A stretch of DNA of 60,000 nt, taken from contig NC_079885.1 in the NCBI RefSeq assembly GCF_029227915.1, positions 21,465,001-21,525,000 of the forward strand, written 5' to 3'. The notes beneath the pieces are model-generated. The model did not search any database. It was given only the letters and a program-made list of their open reading frames with translations, and had not been told where the DNA came from. The position numbers and the translations under genes are program-made. Positions 47,201-59,042 of the stretch are shown piece by piece; the first letter of the stretch is position 1; each line of letters opens with the position of its first letter. Source of the DNA: Hydractinia symbiolongicarpus (Eukaryota > Cnidaria > Hydrozoa > Anthoathecata > Hydractiniidae).

Positions 47201-50200
47201 GCTTTTTAGGTTTTTGTATGATTTTTAATGTGGGACAATACATTCTGCTCAATCTGTTTTTCTAAATCTGTTTTGTTTGCTATTGCCTTAGATTTGATTT
47301 TACGTTTTTAAAAGAAAAGGATAATTTGGCATCCACACGACATTTTAAAAATTTCTATAAAATTCATTAGGATAAAAAGGTCTGGACATTAGGGTAATTT
47401 TAAATATAATGCCAGGGTTAATTTTTTTTCCTCAATCCATTTGATACCAGTGGTGTAAAGTTGTCATAACCAATTAATAAAAAAGCCAAGGTTTTGACAA
47501 ACATAAAATTCATTTGGTCTAAAAAATTGTATAATTTGGTCTAACAGATTGTATATTTAGTAGCTGTTAAAACTTTTATCATTTTTACAGAACAACAAAG
47601 CAATTAGTGGTCAGTTGCTTGGCATCCCTATATGAACACATGAACCTGTCACAAGTGACATGGAAATCAACACAGTCCTGTCAGTCAGCTCAACTTGGAA
47701 ACATTATAGTAGCAATATATAAAGACCTTTCTCTTGATGGTTCAGAATCGTATTATGATTTACCTCTAATGGAAGTTATGTTAGGATGTTTGGTGCATTT
47801 GTTAACGTGGAGAAAGTGGAGCATGGATTTGATCAGTGGGGAGAATATATGTGTTGAAATGTTTAACTGGCTCACTCAAGTAGGCCTACCTGTTTCTTAT
47901 TTATTTTTATCCAAATTTGTTACTATCAGGATGGTCTTTTTAATGACAACTTATTTGAGCAGTCAGCAGTATCGTGTATCCAAATCCTCTGGTAAGCTTG
48001 ATAGAATGGAAGGTCAGATTTTAGCTTTTGTAAACATTTAAACAGTGTTTAACGTGAGAAATAGCTCACACGTTTATATAGAATGCGAAAAAAAAGAAAA
48101 ATTGGCAAAGAAATATGTTTGTCGGTTTTATTTTTATGTGTATAATTCATGTTTAGCATCTCATATCTTTAATAAATGGTAAAACACTGGCCAATACTTC
48201 TGTTACTGTCTTAAATATTAGTCTTTCAGTCTGTTGTTGTTTAAAAATATCATATTATGTATTCGCAGGTTCTTATGTCGTTTCATGTGGACAGAGTAAG
48301 CGCTGCTGTGTCTTTCATGGGAAAGGGAATTGTTCAAAAATCAGTGACGTGTCTGTGTCATCTCTTACACGAAATCAAAATGTTTAACGGAATCAATGTA
48401 AGTAACTAGGTCGGAATCTTGTATTCTTTTGTTTCAAGAGACTGAAGTTTTTGATGAATTTGATAAAACTTTATAGGCAGAACATCAAACTGATCTGTTA
48501 CTGTGGAGTAAGCTTTGGACAAATACTAAGCATTTAAGCATTTTGATATAAAACTGTATTACTATTGAAAAATCCTAATAGAAAACAAGAGAGTTTGACT
48601 TGGAGGTAGTGCTGGATCCTGCTTGTTAGCGGGGGGAAATATAAAACTAATTATCAGCTTATTACTTTGAGACAATACAATGACATTATTGCAACACATT
48701 ATTCTATACAAGATCATTCTACTTAAATTTAGCATAATTTTAATAAGCATAAAAGAGAAATAAGAAAAATGATAACAAAATTAACCTCTAGGAGATGGTG
48801 GTTGTCTTTCAGTGAAACCCAACTCGTCTTCTTCACCACTGTCTTCTCTTCGTACATTTACATTGACTTTAAAAGCACCCAATCCACCAAAACAAACTAA
48901 CCTTACTTGACCGCTAAGATTAATTTGAACAAATCAATTGACAAACGTTATATTAACCAAACTATGTACCTAAACAACCGTAAAAACAGCAAAGTTACAG
49001 AGCAGCCAGTCTGCCAGGTACTTAAAGAAGATGGAGAATTCATCAATTTGTCTGGCAAGGGAAAAATCGAACATATTTCATTGGGTCCATAGAAATCCTG
49101 TGTTGTAATTTTGTTTATGTTTGTATTCTAGGGTAGATTTTTGTATGTGGCTATTAATTTTTTACAAGCGTCTGCATAAGAAACTTCACTGCCAATCTTG
49201 TGAAGTTTAAAGAATTAATTTATTGATTTAATCTCTTTCCAGATAAATTTGTAATATTCTAAAACATTTCTCGAAATATCATTTGTCGATATGTAACTTA
49301 TTCATCATATTTTTATTTAAGGCAAATTGTGTTCTACGCTGCTAAAAGTGATAGATGCTTTACAGAGTAGAATCCCTCTTTTTGCTGTCGTAAAAAGTTT
49401 CTTTGTTTAACTGTGGAATGTTGTGTTAACCAAATCGGGTCTTCGTGGTTCAAAGTAACCCATGAAGATATTTACCTCTAGCTTTTGCAGACTTCATTAC
49501 ATCCTACCGAACATTCTAACTCATCTCAAGTCACTTCACTTCTTCAGTCATCTCAACTGCCATGGTTAGTACCGCTGTTATCTGATCGATCTATCCCTAT
49601 CCGATGGGGTGGATGGGCGTTGTCCACCGCTCTTGTTAGTGATGCAGTAACTTCAAGACAGTTAGTTGTAAATGAATTCCAAAGTCTACCGGGCGGTTTG
49701 TGGGCGGCAAGTTTGGGCGTCATATTAGATGAGAAAGAATGTTTTCTTGTGAGGACACAGGTTGGTGGGATCTTTTTATGTGTAGATACAGATTTCTAGA
49801 ATTTCTTATTACTTTTAAATAGGTACCCCTATCCTTTAAGGTATCAACCCCTCCCTTAGTTAAATGCTCGTGATAACCGTTATTAGTAGAAAGGTGGCAA
49901 ACAACGATACTTTCTGCTGTAAAAAATTAAAACTCGTAATATTTCGTTCCCCATCATTTCTTCTCTTAGTTTACATAACTTTTTTATTATCGCAATTTAT
50001 TTTGGTATTAATTGAAATAAACCTTTTATGCATTTCTTATACAAAAAACGTATCTAAAATAGACGCCCCTTCCTTTTTATCAATCCCCTTCCCTTCTAAA
50101 TATGCGCCTTTTTCTAGCATATATGCTAGATATCTTTTTGGTAGTTAAGTTTTTAGTATGTTAACTCTCCACCGCAGTGTAAAAATGTTAATGTAACTTC

Positions 50201-53200
50201 TAGGCATGCATGGTGTTATTAAATCTTATTGAGAACTATGATGAAGAACAACAAGATAGCTTATGGGCTGGTATGATTGTGCAAGATACCAATTCGAAAG
50301 TAAATAATTTTACGATTATAACTTATAATTCTAACATATAATTCTAGTATTTGTTTGACAGTCGTGTTTTTAAACTTTTAGACGGAGATTAGTGGACTTA
50401 ATGCATTTCTCCTGCTGTTGGATCATTTTGAATTTTTCAATGAGTTGAGAAATTTTTTCAATAACGATTTCAAAAACGTCAACAATTCGTCCGCTCTCCT
50501 TATCAATGCTTCAACTTCGTTTTCACACACCCATGAAAACACTACATCAGGAATAACCTCTGTGGGGAAGTCAGTTAGGAGTAATGATTCAAAAGGGAGT
50601 GGTATCTCTGCCGTAGTTAATAGAAGTGACGAAGTATCCTTAACAAGCAAAAAGGATCTTTCAATTGGTAGTAGTTCAACAACACAGGAAATAAGGTACA
50701 CTCAAAACTTTTTAACATGAACATATTACCTATATTATTTGTACCATTACACAACACATAACATCACATAGATCTTCCTGTCAAAAATAGGGAGACCTCC
50801 CCTCCGTTCCCAACCGTTGGACCACCATAATTCCGAGGACTTTATTGTTCTTAAATATGCTTTTAGAAAGATGACGATGGATTTGTGTGTGAGCTAACCA
50901 GCGTTACCAAACATAAACCTTTTGTGTCTCCTCTTAACCAACAATTAAAACTCAAATTTTCGAAAGCTAATTATTATTATTTTCACAATAAGAGTTTTTC
51001 AAAGTACGGTGCATATTCTAAAGGAGGAAACATCAAGTGTTGGAGAACTTAGAATCCTGATTTAACCATTTGAACATGATGTTAAGCTGAAATTTAGTCC
51101 AATTAAAGCATTTTAAGCCTTGTGTCCTTAACTTTCTATTTTTAAGTGGATTTAGAACATAATAGCAATACTACATGAAAAGTGGTATTCAATCGTTAGA
51201 GAGTTGCTTATTATTGGACAGTTAAGTTGTAGCGTTGAAAAACCAAGTGGTGACGTTGTGTGTTTGGACCATGTCGTTTGCGCAAAGGACATTTTACATA
51301 CCCTTGTATTGCTATTTTGCTATTTTGTTTCTTGATTTAAATCTTAGCACCAATCATAATTCAGTGCGCTCAACAACACAACAACGTGGATCGCTTCGCT
51401 TCAAGTTTGCAGTTTTAAAATTAGTCAGTCATTTAATCCCATTGTGTCCTGTTGTGGTGATGAGGAAACTGAAGGAACAGCGAATATTCAGTAAAATTTT
51501 AAGGTAATCTTTTCACAACTTAATACCTTTCACAACTTGATGTTAATAGAACCTTCCATAAAAGTAACTTTGTATAACTGAAATACCTTCCCACGCATGC
51601 GCGGAACACATGCTTCGCAATCTTTGATTTACCCACATTGAGAATTCGTTAAAGATAAATCATTTTAATAATTTCTAGCTGTGTTTTTTCTATAAATCGT
51701 CGTTTAAGAAGGGGGTAATTTCATGCAACGTCTGTGCCTCACCATAACTGTAAAAACTAACTATTTCAAATATTTAACCTCCTGGCACAATTGTTTTTCA
51801 TTCTATACATCATTTTAAATTTACCTCAACATCGGTTGGTGAACCTAAGCTACTGATTTGGAACAAAACAACGAGTTCTTAGCATCTTAAAAATGGTTGA
51901 GATTAACCAGAGGTGCCTTGGTATGTTTGTGAGAAAAACTAAGAGAGTGAAATGCTTTTTTCTACTATAAAATGTTTTACATCTTGTTATATTACACTTT
52001 TCTTCCCATTTAGGGTTAGTGTATATACCCTTAGGTTTGTCTATTTAACCTCCTGGCACAAGTGTTAAAAATGTTTCTCGGCGAAAGTTGTTTATTCTTG
52101 TTGATTTGTGAGTATTGGGGTGGTGGAGGCAATCGTTTATAAAAAATAAAAGGTCTAGAGGAAGAGAATTGGGCTAGAATATATGTTTGTGCTGTTATTC
52201 AAAGTGACATCGACATATTTGTTGATCGTATTGTAGCATCCCATAATGTTTTCACTCCATGTCCTTAGAAAAATTATATTTGGTTTTTAGCACCTGGTCA
52301 ACAAAATCTTTAATCGAGTCGACCAAACATTTGCTTGCTCATCCTAACGAAAAAACTTTGTATCAGTCGTTCCATGAACATATCAATGTTACGATATCGA
52401 TGTTAAAGTTGCTCCGTGTGGTTGTACATAATGATGAGTCGATTTTAAATGAGTTGGAGGAGAGCGGTGTGATGAAGAGTGTATATATGTTGTTTACATT
52501 GTGTACGTATACTTATCCAGGTGAGTGAGGCCATTTTTTAATGAAGGATTTAGAAATTTTATATAGTTGTTGGAAGGATTTATTTCAGAATGTCAAATAA
52601 AATCGGCCCAAATTATTCTTAGTCTTTTTTTTTCAGCTGAAACAGATGTATACCTCTTTCTTTATAGCGTTACAAAAAGAGTTCATGCTAGTGTGGGATG
52701 AAGCAATGACTTTGATTGCTGACATGAAATTTCACAAAGAAGCCATCAATAACCTCCAATACATCTGTGGTGAGTGAACTGTCTTCATAAACGTTACAGT
52801 CTTGACTTCTTTTGAATCTGGAAAAAATTGGTCTGCGAGTAATTTTCTGTAACTGGTATTGTCACTTGTAGTTGTCGTCTGTAATATGCAAGTTATCATT
52901 GTTATTATTTTAGCGTAAGTTATTTCATAATATTAGTAGCTAACTTCACGCCGATTTTTATTGAACCCTTATTTTAGGAGGGGCGGAGGGCGGTGTTGAT
53001 TTTTTAGTGATAGAACCGCCAACTACCTTGATTTTTATGACGTTAACTCAAATATTTTTTCGATTTTAGGCTCGTTTATCTCAGTGACCAACACATGCAA
53101 GTATGAAAGCAGAACCATCAATCAATTTCTGCACTTAATACTTTGTACTTTAAAAAACACTAACAACATAGACAATTACGTCATAGAAGATGATTTTCAA

Positions 53201-56200
53201 CCAATCAGGGGTATCAGTGATGCTTTATTGATGTATCCTAAACTCGGAACTAAAATGGCGGATGTTTTAAGCGATATGTTGTTATGTGCTTATGATAAAT
53301 CATATATGTTCAAAAACCAAAGTCTTGTACGAAAAACTCTGAGTTGCTTGTTCACTCGAAGTAAGCGATCGCAAGCGAAAGCGCTTGAGAAAGGATTCGT
53401 TGAAAGTGTTATTGAAGAAATAAAAGATGGTATGATCAAATTAAACATGCTTTCTTTGGATGATGAAAAGAATGTGAAAAAGAAAAGAGTAAGGCTTGTA
53501 GTTAGTTGTTGTTGAGGTTGTTATGAGCTACAACCTTCCACAAAATTAATGGTTGTTATGGTTGCAGTAAGATAGTAGCACTACACTCCCTTCCACCATT
53601 TTAAAATTGCTGTTAAATTTAGGTCCTGAAATCAAAATTTTAAGACAGTACAGACACTTTTTTGTTTGTTTTTTTTGCTACTGAAAGTGCACTTGAATAA
53701 GTCACTTTTTAAGCCTTGTTCTGGAATTGTTTGGAAAGCCTTATAACAAATAAAACTGATATGACTAAGGATAATTTGGCTATTCTTATTTTTTTCCGCA
53801 AAAATGTTCTTTTTTCTAATTTTCACCAGACAATCAGCTCTTAATAAATAGGGTTCTGCTGCAATTGGTAAGTGTGTCTTTTTTAGCACGATATACTGAG
53901 TGGTATTGGTGAATTATTGGATTTAATCAGAAACTTTTGCGTCTATAACGAAACAGTGAAGGTATGTGTCTCAAGTATCTCTTCTGTTTGTTTTTTTATT
54001 GACCCCTTTTTACGTCATAATTAAACCGCTTTTTCAGCCTTCGCCTTTTCTTAGATTCTTACTACTTTGCATGGCGTGAATTGGCGGTGATATTGCAGTG
54101 AACACAATGCCCATGCGACACTTCAGTGAAATTTCCAGGGTTTGATTTTTCAGGAAATTTACGACTTTTGTTTTAGCGTGGTTTTGTCACCAGTGGTTTT
54201 TTGCAGCACTTGCAAAACGTTTGGTTATGTTGTGGACTGAATGAACCACTGAAGCATTCCTTGTTACAAATGTTAATTGTATTGTCAGCCAACTGTGAAA
54301 CAGGTAGGTAATTTTATGTCATTAAAACATTCTTTCAATGCTTATATATCTTGCTCTACTTGTTGCATATCAGAAGAATTTTATGGTTAATTTTTTGACT
54401 TTTTAAGTCCCTTAGGAATAAAGTCCGTTTAGTTTTCTTCTAAAACATAAACTCCTACCTGTTCTATACGCTATTACCGAAATAAAATAAACGCCTCCCT
54501 GTTTTATGCACCCTTTCCAATCAACGCCTGCCTATTTTAAACGCCCTTCGCAATCAACGCTTTCCTGTTTATACGCCCATTCCATCAACGCCTCCCTGTT
54601 TTGTACGCCCTATCCAATGAACGCCTCCCTTTCGTATACCCTTTCTCTGACGAAAATTAGAATCAGTGGCTTTTAAATGACCAACTCAAACTTGCAGCAA
54701 GATTAATAATGAGATTTAAATTTTCAGTGACTTGATTTCATATTATTAATGTGTCATAAAATAGGACGAGCTTGAAATAAGCTCTTCCCTTACGTAAATA
54801 AATAGTTGAAAGCTTTATAAGAACTCCGTGCGTTTACCCAAAGCGGTGTGATACAAACAGATTTTCTTCTTTAATTTTTAGCACAAACATCGCTCTGCGT
54901 GCTTACATCAGAGAGACAAACTTTGGAGGAAGCCTGTTTTCTTCAATACGTCATCAAAATGTTGATGCAACTTCATCACCAGGCAGTTCAAGTACATGGA
55001 AAGTTGGATAACTGTTTGCGATGGTGTTTTGAAATTCTTACTAATACTTTAAATGTCACGGAGAGCAGATCAATCCTTTATAAGGTATGTATCAAACAGT
55101 AATTCACAGTGGTGATGTCCTATTTCCGTCTAAATCAGTGCTTAGCTGTTATCAACAAAGTAAGGGTGGGTTTTGTAGAAAATTCCTAAGTACTGCTTAA
55201 TGGAAACTTGATAGAATAAAATGCTAATAAAAACTGTTATATATAGATAGCTTGCGAACGCTTACAAAAAACGTTTTCCTATGCGCGCGCATAGTGGTAC
55301 GCAAAAAGTCGGGACCATGTATGGTATATTGACTTTTAATGGAATATAACACAACATTCAAAAGCACTGGAATCGATTTTCCAACTATACTCTTGTTTCC
55401 AAGATTTACAATTTTTACTACAAATAACAGTGGTCAGTGGTTTATGTTCTCTACCTACCAGAATGCGCACGCATGTCCGTTTGCAATCCAAAGTCGAAAC
55501 TTTACTTACCTGGGAGATTCATTTATTGGAACGTTAGCTTTGATATTGTGGTCTCATAAGAAAATTTTTGCGGGTTTCCCTCGCTTAAAAAATTATTTCT
55601 AGTGTCTCTGTTTTGTCATTTATTTACTTACTATGATTATTTACAGGCGAACATGTTTCATCTTTTCATCAACGCGTACAATCTCACATCTTCGGGCAAC
55701 AAAACGCAACGAGGTATTTGCAAAAATTTAATTGCTGATTGGTTGAGATTGTTCCTTGCTCTTTCATATTTTCAAGATGGCGCCATTGTCGTTGGGAAAT
55801 TACCAGGTACAATTTTTTTATATAAATTTTCTCTTCAATTGTTTACTGAAGCATCATCAGATAATATATTTTTATTATATTTTTTAGTCATATTTTTTTA
55901 TTTTGAAAAGGGGTGTTAACAGGGTGGCTACTACACATGGAAGTTGCATAAACGGAGAAACTTTTGGAACAGGGTGACCACTCCTCCTTAAATTTCTTAA
56001 ATAACCTTAGAAAAAGAAAATCTCCTTAAAAGTACTTAAATATACTTAAAAAATTGAAATTTTAGCTATTCTCCTTAATTTCTCCTTATTTCTTAATTTT
56101 TTGATCGTAACTTTTTTGGAAATGTGTTCATGGATTTTTCATCACCGGTGAAATAAGACATATTTCTCTGTTACCTGAAATTCTATATTTTCTATCTTTC

Positions 56201-58285
56201 AGGGCATAATTCATATGTATATTTGTATAATATGTATAATTTTCTTATCATAGAAAATAGTATGTAACATTAAAGATAGAGAACTAAAATTGGTTTTCTC
56301 CCTTTTTTTCCTTATTTTTTATTTTTATTCTCGTTCGCCGCAAAATAGTCTTAAAAATGTCAGTTTGTCATCTTAATTCTCCCTAATATCCTTACTTTGT
56401 TCTCACTTTATTAGTGGTCACCCTGTGAAAAACATTTTTTCTGGATCAGATTTTGTCTATATCCGGTTTTTTTATCCAATAGAATTTTACGTCAGGTCCG
56501 TTTTCGTCTTTTTTTCTCATGGAAATTTCTGTTTTTGATGAAAAATGCCAGAAAACTCTTGGAATACTCCTTAAATTTGCTTTTAGAAAATGAATGCTGG
56601 AAACTTTTTTATTAAAGTACCAGCAGACTTTTTATTATTTTGTGTCAAAAGGCAATAGGCGATTTCTGTGTATTCGCAGGTACTCGCGTTTATCCTGTTC
56701 CAGTTTAACTCTCTTTTCTTCTTCTAGGCTGCTTGAATATATTTTTTGATATTTTAAAAGTGGGAAACAAACACAGGAAAGATATGACATTGTTAATCAT
56801 CAGAAATCTCTTGTTTGTTGCTCGTCTCAAACAGAATATTATATCGAATCGTAAGTTGGTTTTAAAAACTGTAGTATTTTGTTTTTGGTTTTTAAACTTT
56901 GAATGCAACAATACAATAATTAGTCGTTCTTGAGCGATTTTGTTTTTTAACTAGCATTAGCTTCACAGACTAGCTAATTCATCAGCTTTTTGACCATTTA
57001 TCGAAATTACCAAACAGCAACAACAACTGGCCAATACTTTTGACATGTGTACACACCTGATAAACAACATTAAAAACGGGCTAGTCCTAGTTTTTGCGAT
57101 GGCTGCGTTATGGAACAGTCAATGCGACAACGTCCAAAAAAACAGGAAAATTTAGTGTCGTCTTGAATCCGGCTTTAAACATTAACAAGTGAACTTTGAC
57201 AAATTTAAAGTGCGTGTCTGATCTGAGAAGAGTGTATTATTATTGCTTGTGGGTGCGGTCTTTGAAATTAACCTTTTATCAGTAAGTTGCAGTTTGTTGA
57301 TAAGTGTTTGTTAACTTATCTAATACTCTGTTTGACTCTTATTGTAGAGACTACTATCGATGCAGTGATGGAATCTTTAACTTCACCTTCTATTAAAACA
57401 AAGTTGATCTCCCTCTCAATCTTTCAAGTGATGCTTTACGAAAACCAAAAGGTAATATTGTAACTTCACAGTAGGCGGAATTTACTATCGGGTTTCATCC
57501 TTAAAGATATTTGTGCAAAGGAGGTAATTTTTTTTATAAAACTTGCAAATCTAGTCGCCCTCCTTTAAAATACCCAAATTAAAGTATAGCTATTACGTCA
57601 ATTTTTTTATATTGATTCATTTGCATATGCACCCCATAACAACTTTCAAGTCAATCACTCAACTTATTGCATTTTGATATTCACAAAATGGACCCAGGAA
57701 TGCTTAATCATGACAATATTAGCACTACGGTTTAACCCTTTTTTTATATATACTAGTCGTTAGCCCGTGGAAAAATCCACGGGTTCGCCCGTCCTTTTTA
57801 TACCGCATTGCGTGCGTCTCGCTACCTGCGCAGCTAAGCTACCATTTTGCGTGACAGACAGACGGACGGACAGACAGACCGACAGACAGACGTATACGGG
57901 TATTATAATATAGATGTCAACTGATTTATGTGTGAGGGAATTTATTTCCTAGGAATGGAAATAGCGAATCAAAACATGGTGGAAAGATATTCTATAGTGA
58001 TACATCTGGCCAGTCTTTAAATTATTGTTTCTCCTAATTTTTTAGGCTAAGGTTTCAATCAAGCAAACCAAGTTATCCAACAAACTACTTAAACTAAAAG
58101 AGGATGTTGAAACAGGTAGGTTGAGTTCTAGGTTGCCTTTGCTGAACACCGCCGTCTTGTTTGCCACTTATTTACCAGACTTCTTTGTTTTTACAGGCCG
58201 TTGTTTGGCTGTGGATGGCAATCTTGAATTACACGATCAAATGAAACGCTGTTTGACAATAACGTTAAACTTGCTTAATTCTTAA
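32493..58285 (+). CDS. RTTN: Rotatin, centriole/cilium armadillo-type protein (36 exons)
   Basis: Rotatin is a large armadillo/HEAT-type protein needed for centriole elongation, ciliogenesis and left-right patterning. Exons: 32493-32544, 33831-34015, 34431-34632, 34755-34907, 35073-35263, 36014-36158, 36551-36679, 36867-37105, 38554-38706, 39088-39285, 39939-40169, 40660-40785, 41860-42415, 42905-43008, 43639-43898, 44322-44492, 45635-45868, 46760-46960, 47591-47879, 47930-47991, 48269-48397, 49491-49760, 50204-50299, 50382-50695, 51348-51503, 52291-52520, 52668-52769, 53070-53488, 53887-53961, 54177-54303, 54882-55084, 55647-55806, 56728-56850, 57348-57451, 58046-58115, 58197-58285. The total of 6548 nt gives about 2182 codons, near the roughly 2220 of human RTTN. 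Conserved landmarks occur at both ends. All junctions agree in phase except 47991/48269. An in-frame TAA at 32469 and the lack of any other ATG fix the start. Confidence 0.92.
36014..42415 (+). CDS. RTTN: RTTN exons 6-13: armadillo-like helical region
   Basis: Exons 36014-36158, 36551-36679, 36867-37105, 38554-38706, 39088-39285, 39939-40169, 40660-40785 and 41860-42415. They encode leucine-rich helices (LDVVEHILTCLYVLCTKL; QAQLYLTDFLLQILHTTIDL) with a Ser/Thr-rich low-complexity insert (STNPTESSSLSSKSTS) in exon 7, followed by acidic DDDDDLESS. Exon 13, at 556 nt, is the longest. The alternation of amphipathic helices without catalytic motifs fits the armadillo/HEAT-like architecture of rotatin. 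Sequence conservation here is lower, so assignment rests on phase continuity between the conserved ends. Confidence 0.85.
37106..38553 (+). other. RTTN intron 8
   Basis: A 1.45-kb A+T-rich intron. ORFs at 37160-37519 and 38148-38360 have no splice-compatible or conserved content. The other RTTN introns over 1 kb (32545-33830, 40786-41859, 44493-45634, 48398-49490) are likewise without recognised genes; the ones with repeats have separate entries. Confidence 0.5.
39361..39503. repeat. Direct duplication of about 70 bp in RTTN intron 10
   Basis: Two adjacent copies of a segment starting atcaactatt and ending gaagcttgggctccattt (second copy gaagattgggctccatct), with several substitutions. Confidence 0.75.
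42905..46960 (+). CDS. RTTN: RTTN exons 14-18
   Basis: Exons 42905-43008, 43639-43898, 44322-44492, 45635-45868 and 46760-46960, phases 1-0-2-2-2-2. They encode helical repeats such as YILSLLRMLKHLIHHQASI, LQEMLQSKQMLSFIKESC (44390-44450), IGQFQLLLLIIADRKSEN and FQRTILFVECALRMNI. No additional domain is seen. Four consecutive phase-2 junctions (at 43898, 44492, 45868 and 46960) all split an AG-type arginine or serine codon. Confidence 0.85.
47591..48397 (+). CDS. RTTN: RTTN exons 19-21, with a phase conflict
   Basis: Exon 47591-47879 ends LTQ at a gtaggc donor. After an intron of only 50 nt, exon 47930-47991 reads DGLFNDNLFEQSAVSCIQIL plus two bases (TG) before gtaagc. Exon 48269-48397 is open only in phase 0 (VLMSFHVDRVSAAVSF, then TCLCHLLHEIKMF). 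The phase-2 end and phase-0 start do not match. Options are a donor at GCA/gtatcg (47968/47969), which would drop AVSCIQIL-type sequence, an unseen micro-exon of length 1 mod 3, or an assembly or strain indel. Confidence 0.72.
49491..50695 (+). CDS. RTTN: RTTN exons 22-24: conserved block
   Basis: Exons 49491-49760, 50204-50299 and 50382-50695. They encode LPWLVPLLSDRSIPIRWGGW, then GGLWAASLGVILDEKECFLV, RTQACMVLLNLIENYDEEQQ, and GLNAFLLLLDHFEFFNEL. Human rotatin has [51 protein letters not shown] and LLYHCHFYEHLNQM in the same order. The third exon continues into an Asn/Ser/Thr-rich low-complexity stretch, probably a disordered loop between helical blocks. Confidence 0.92.
49820..50125. repeat. 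Degenerate pyrimidine-rich repeat in RTTN intron 22
   Basis: Scattered tacccctatcct, caacccctccc, gacgccccttcct and atccccttccc blocks resemble the better-preserved tandem repeat at 54430-54660. Boundaries are unclear. Confidence 0.3.
51348..53488 (+). CDS. RTTN: RTTN exons 25-28
   Basis: Exons 51348-51503, 52291-52520, 52668-52769 and 53070-53488, phases 2-2-1-1-0. They encode helical segments including SLRFKFAVLKLVSHLIPLC, TISMLKLLRVVVHNDESIL, FMLVWDEAMTLIADMKFH and a 140-codon exon with MADVLSDMLLCAYDKSYMF. The last exon ends in a lysine-rich segment (KNVKKKRVR if read into the intron; the donor gtaagg is at 53489). Confidence 0.87.
53887..58285 (+). CDS. RTTN: RTTN exons 29-36: C-terminal armadillo repeats and stop
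   Basis: Exons 53887-53961, 54177-54303, 54882-55084, 55647-55806, 56728-56850, 57348-57451, 58046-58115 and 58197-58285. The end of the protein matches human rotatin in pattern: MTLLIIRNLLFVARLKQNII against ILRNVCFHTANKPKLL, and LISLSIFQVMLYENQKAKV against VIATSALWALLYNNQKAKV. TAA is at 58283-58285. No perfect AATAAA lies close behind; AATATA occurs at about 58311. The NQKAKV agreement at the exon 34/35 junction supports the splice. Confidence 0.9.
54430..54660. repeat. Tandem repeat of about 35 bp in RTTN intron 30
   Basis: The unit atcaacgcctccctgtttta then tacgccctttcca recurs about six times with variation. All copies are in the same orientation and inside one intron. Confidence 0.75.
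55970..56425. mobile_element. hAT-like MITE in RTTN intron 32
   Basis: Perfect 13-bp inverted ends CAGGGTGACCACT and AGTGGTCACCCTG enclose about 430 bp of T-rich sequence with ctccttaa repeats. The CAGGG terminus is typical of hAT-superfamily elements. No matching 8-bp target duplication is visible, and there is no transposase ORF. A related acagggtggctac sequence lies just upstream at about 55919. Confidence 0.6.
57754..57914 (+). repeat. Hairpin/GTCC repeat element, copy B (RTTN intron)
   Basis: It begins actagtcgttagcccgtgg with the perfect hairpin CCCGTGGAAAAATCCACGGG, then a G+C-richer segment, then a gacagacggacggacagaca simple repeat ending cgtatacgggtattataata. Copy A is in the opposite orientation. 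It lies in RTTN intron 34. The shared head and tail indicate a mobile repeat family of unknown class. Confidence 0.7.
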
Positions 58286-58980
58286 ATTGTATATATTATA
58301 TTTATTTCTCAATATATTTTAATTTATTTTTTAACTACGGTGGTCGTTGACATCTGTCTATAAAAATATTGGTGTGATGTGAAAAACGAAAAATTCCTTC
58401 TGGAATAATGTACCTTACGGGAAAGGTTTATGCTAGAAACGTAGCCATGGCGAAGCGAATGCTAGATTAATATATAGGTAGGAAAAGTTTGTAAAAAGGG
58501 ATCAAATTTTGGATCAATGGATAATGTTTTCTACCAGCCAACCAAGTCTTTTCTTGGATTCTTTTACTTTCCTTTTGTTGAATTTGCCAAAATAAATTCT
58601 CGCAATAAATTTGATTTTTCTGCAAAAAAGAAGTAAATTTCTGTAAAAAAAAATTGATTTTTTCCAATAGAAAAGGTATCCCCTTCTCTTTACTATCATT
58701 TACACTTGGTTATAATAAAAAATCCAATATCACGAAAATAAATTCAAATTTGAATTTTCTTAATTCTTGAAAATAAAATTCGCGAGAAAAATGTTAAAAA
58801 TCTGTTACATTATAACTAGGATGATAAATATACATTAGTTGTGCAATTGCGAGTGGCAATTCTTTTTTCTTTCTTTTTTCGCATTATGTATTTTGTTCCA
58901 AAGTGACTACGCAGAGCTTGAGATCAATGATATTAGAGACTTTTGATTTGACATGGAAGCCATACTGTACACGCAGAGTA

Positions 58981-59042
58981 AGGAATCAAATCTGAAATCT
59001 TGTAACCACAAGCCGGATGTGCTACCACTACACCACCTCCGC
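58981..59042 (-). mobile_element. tRNA-like sequence (SINE head or tRNA relic)
   Basis: On the minus strand it reads GGAGGTGGTGTAGTGGTAGC (A box), a TTGTGGT loop and AGATTTGATTCC (B box). Spacing is tRNA-like, but the anticodon and T stems are poor. Confidence 0.45.
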
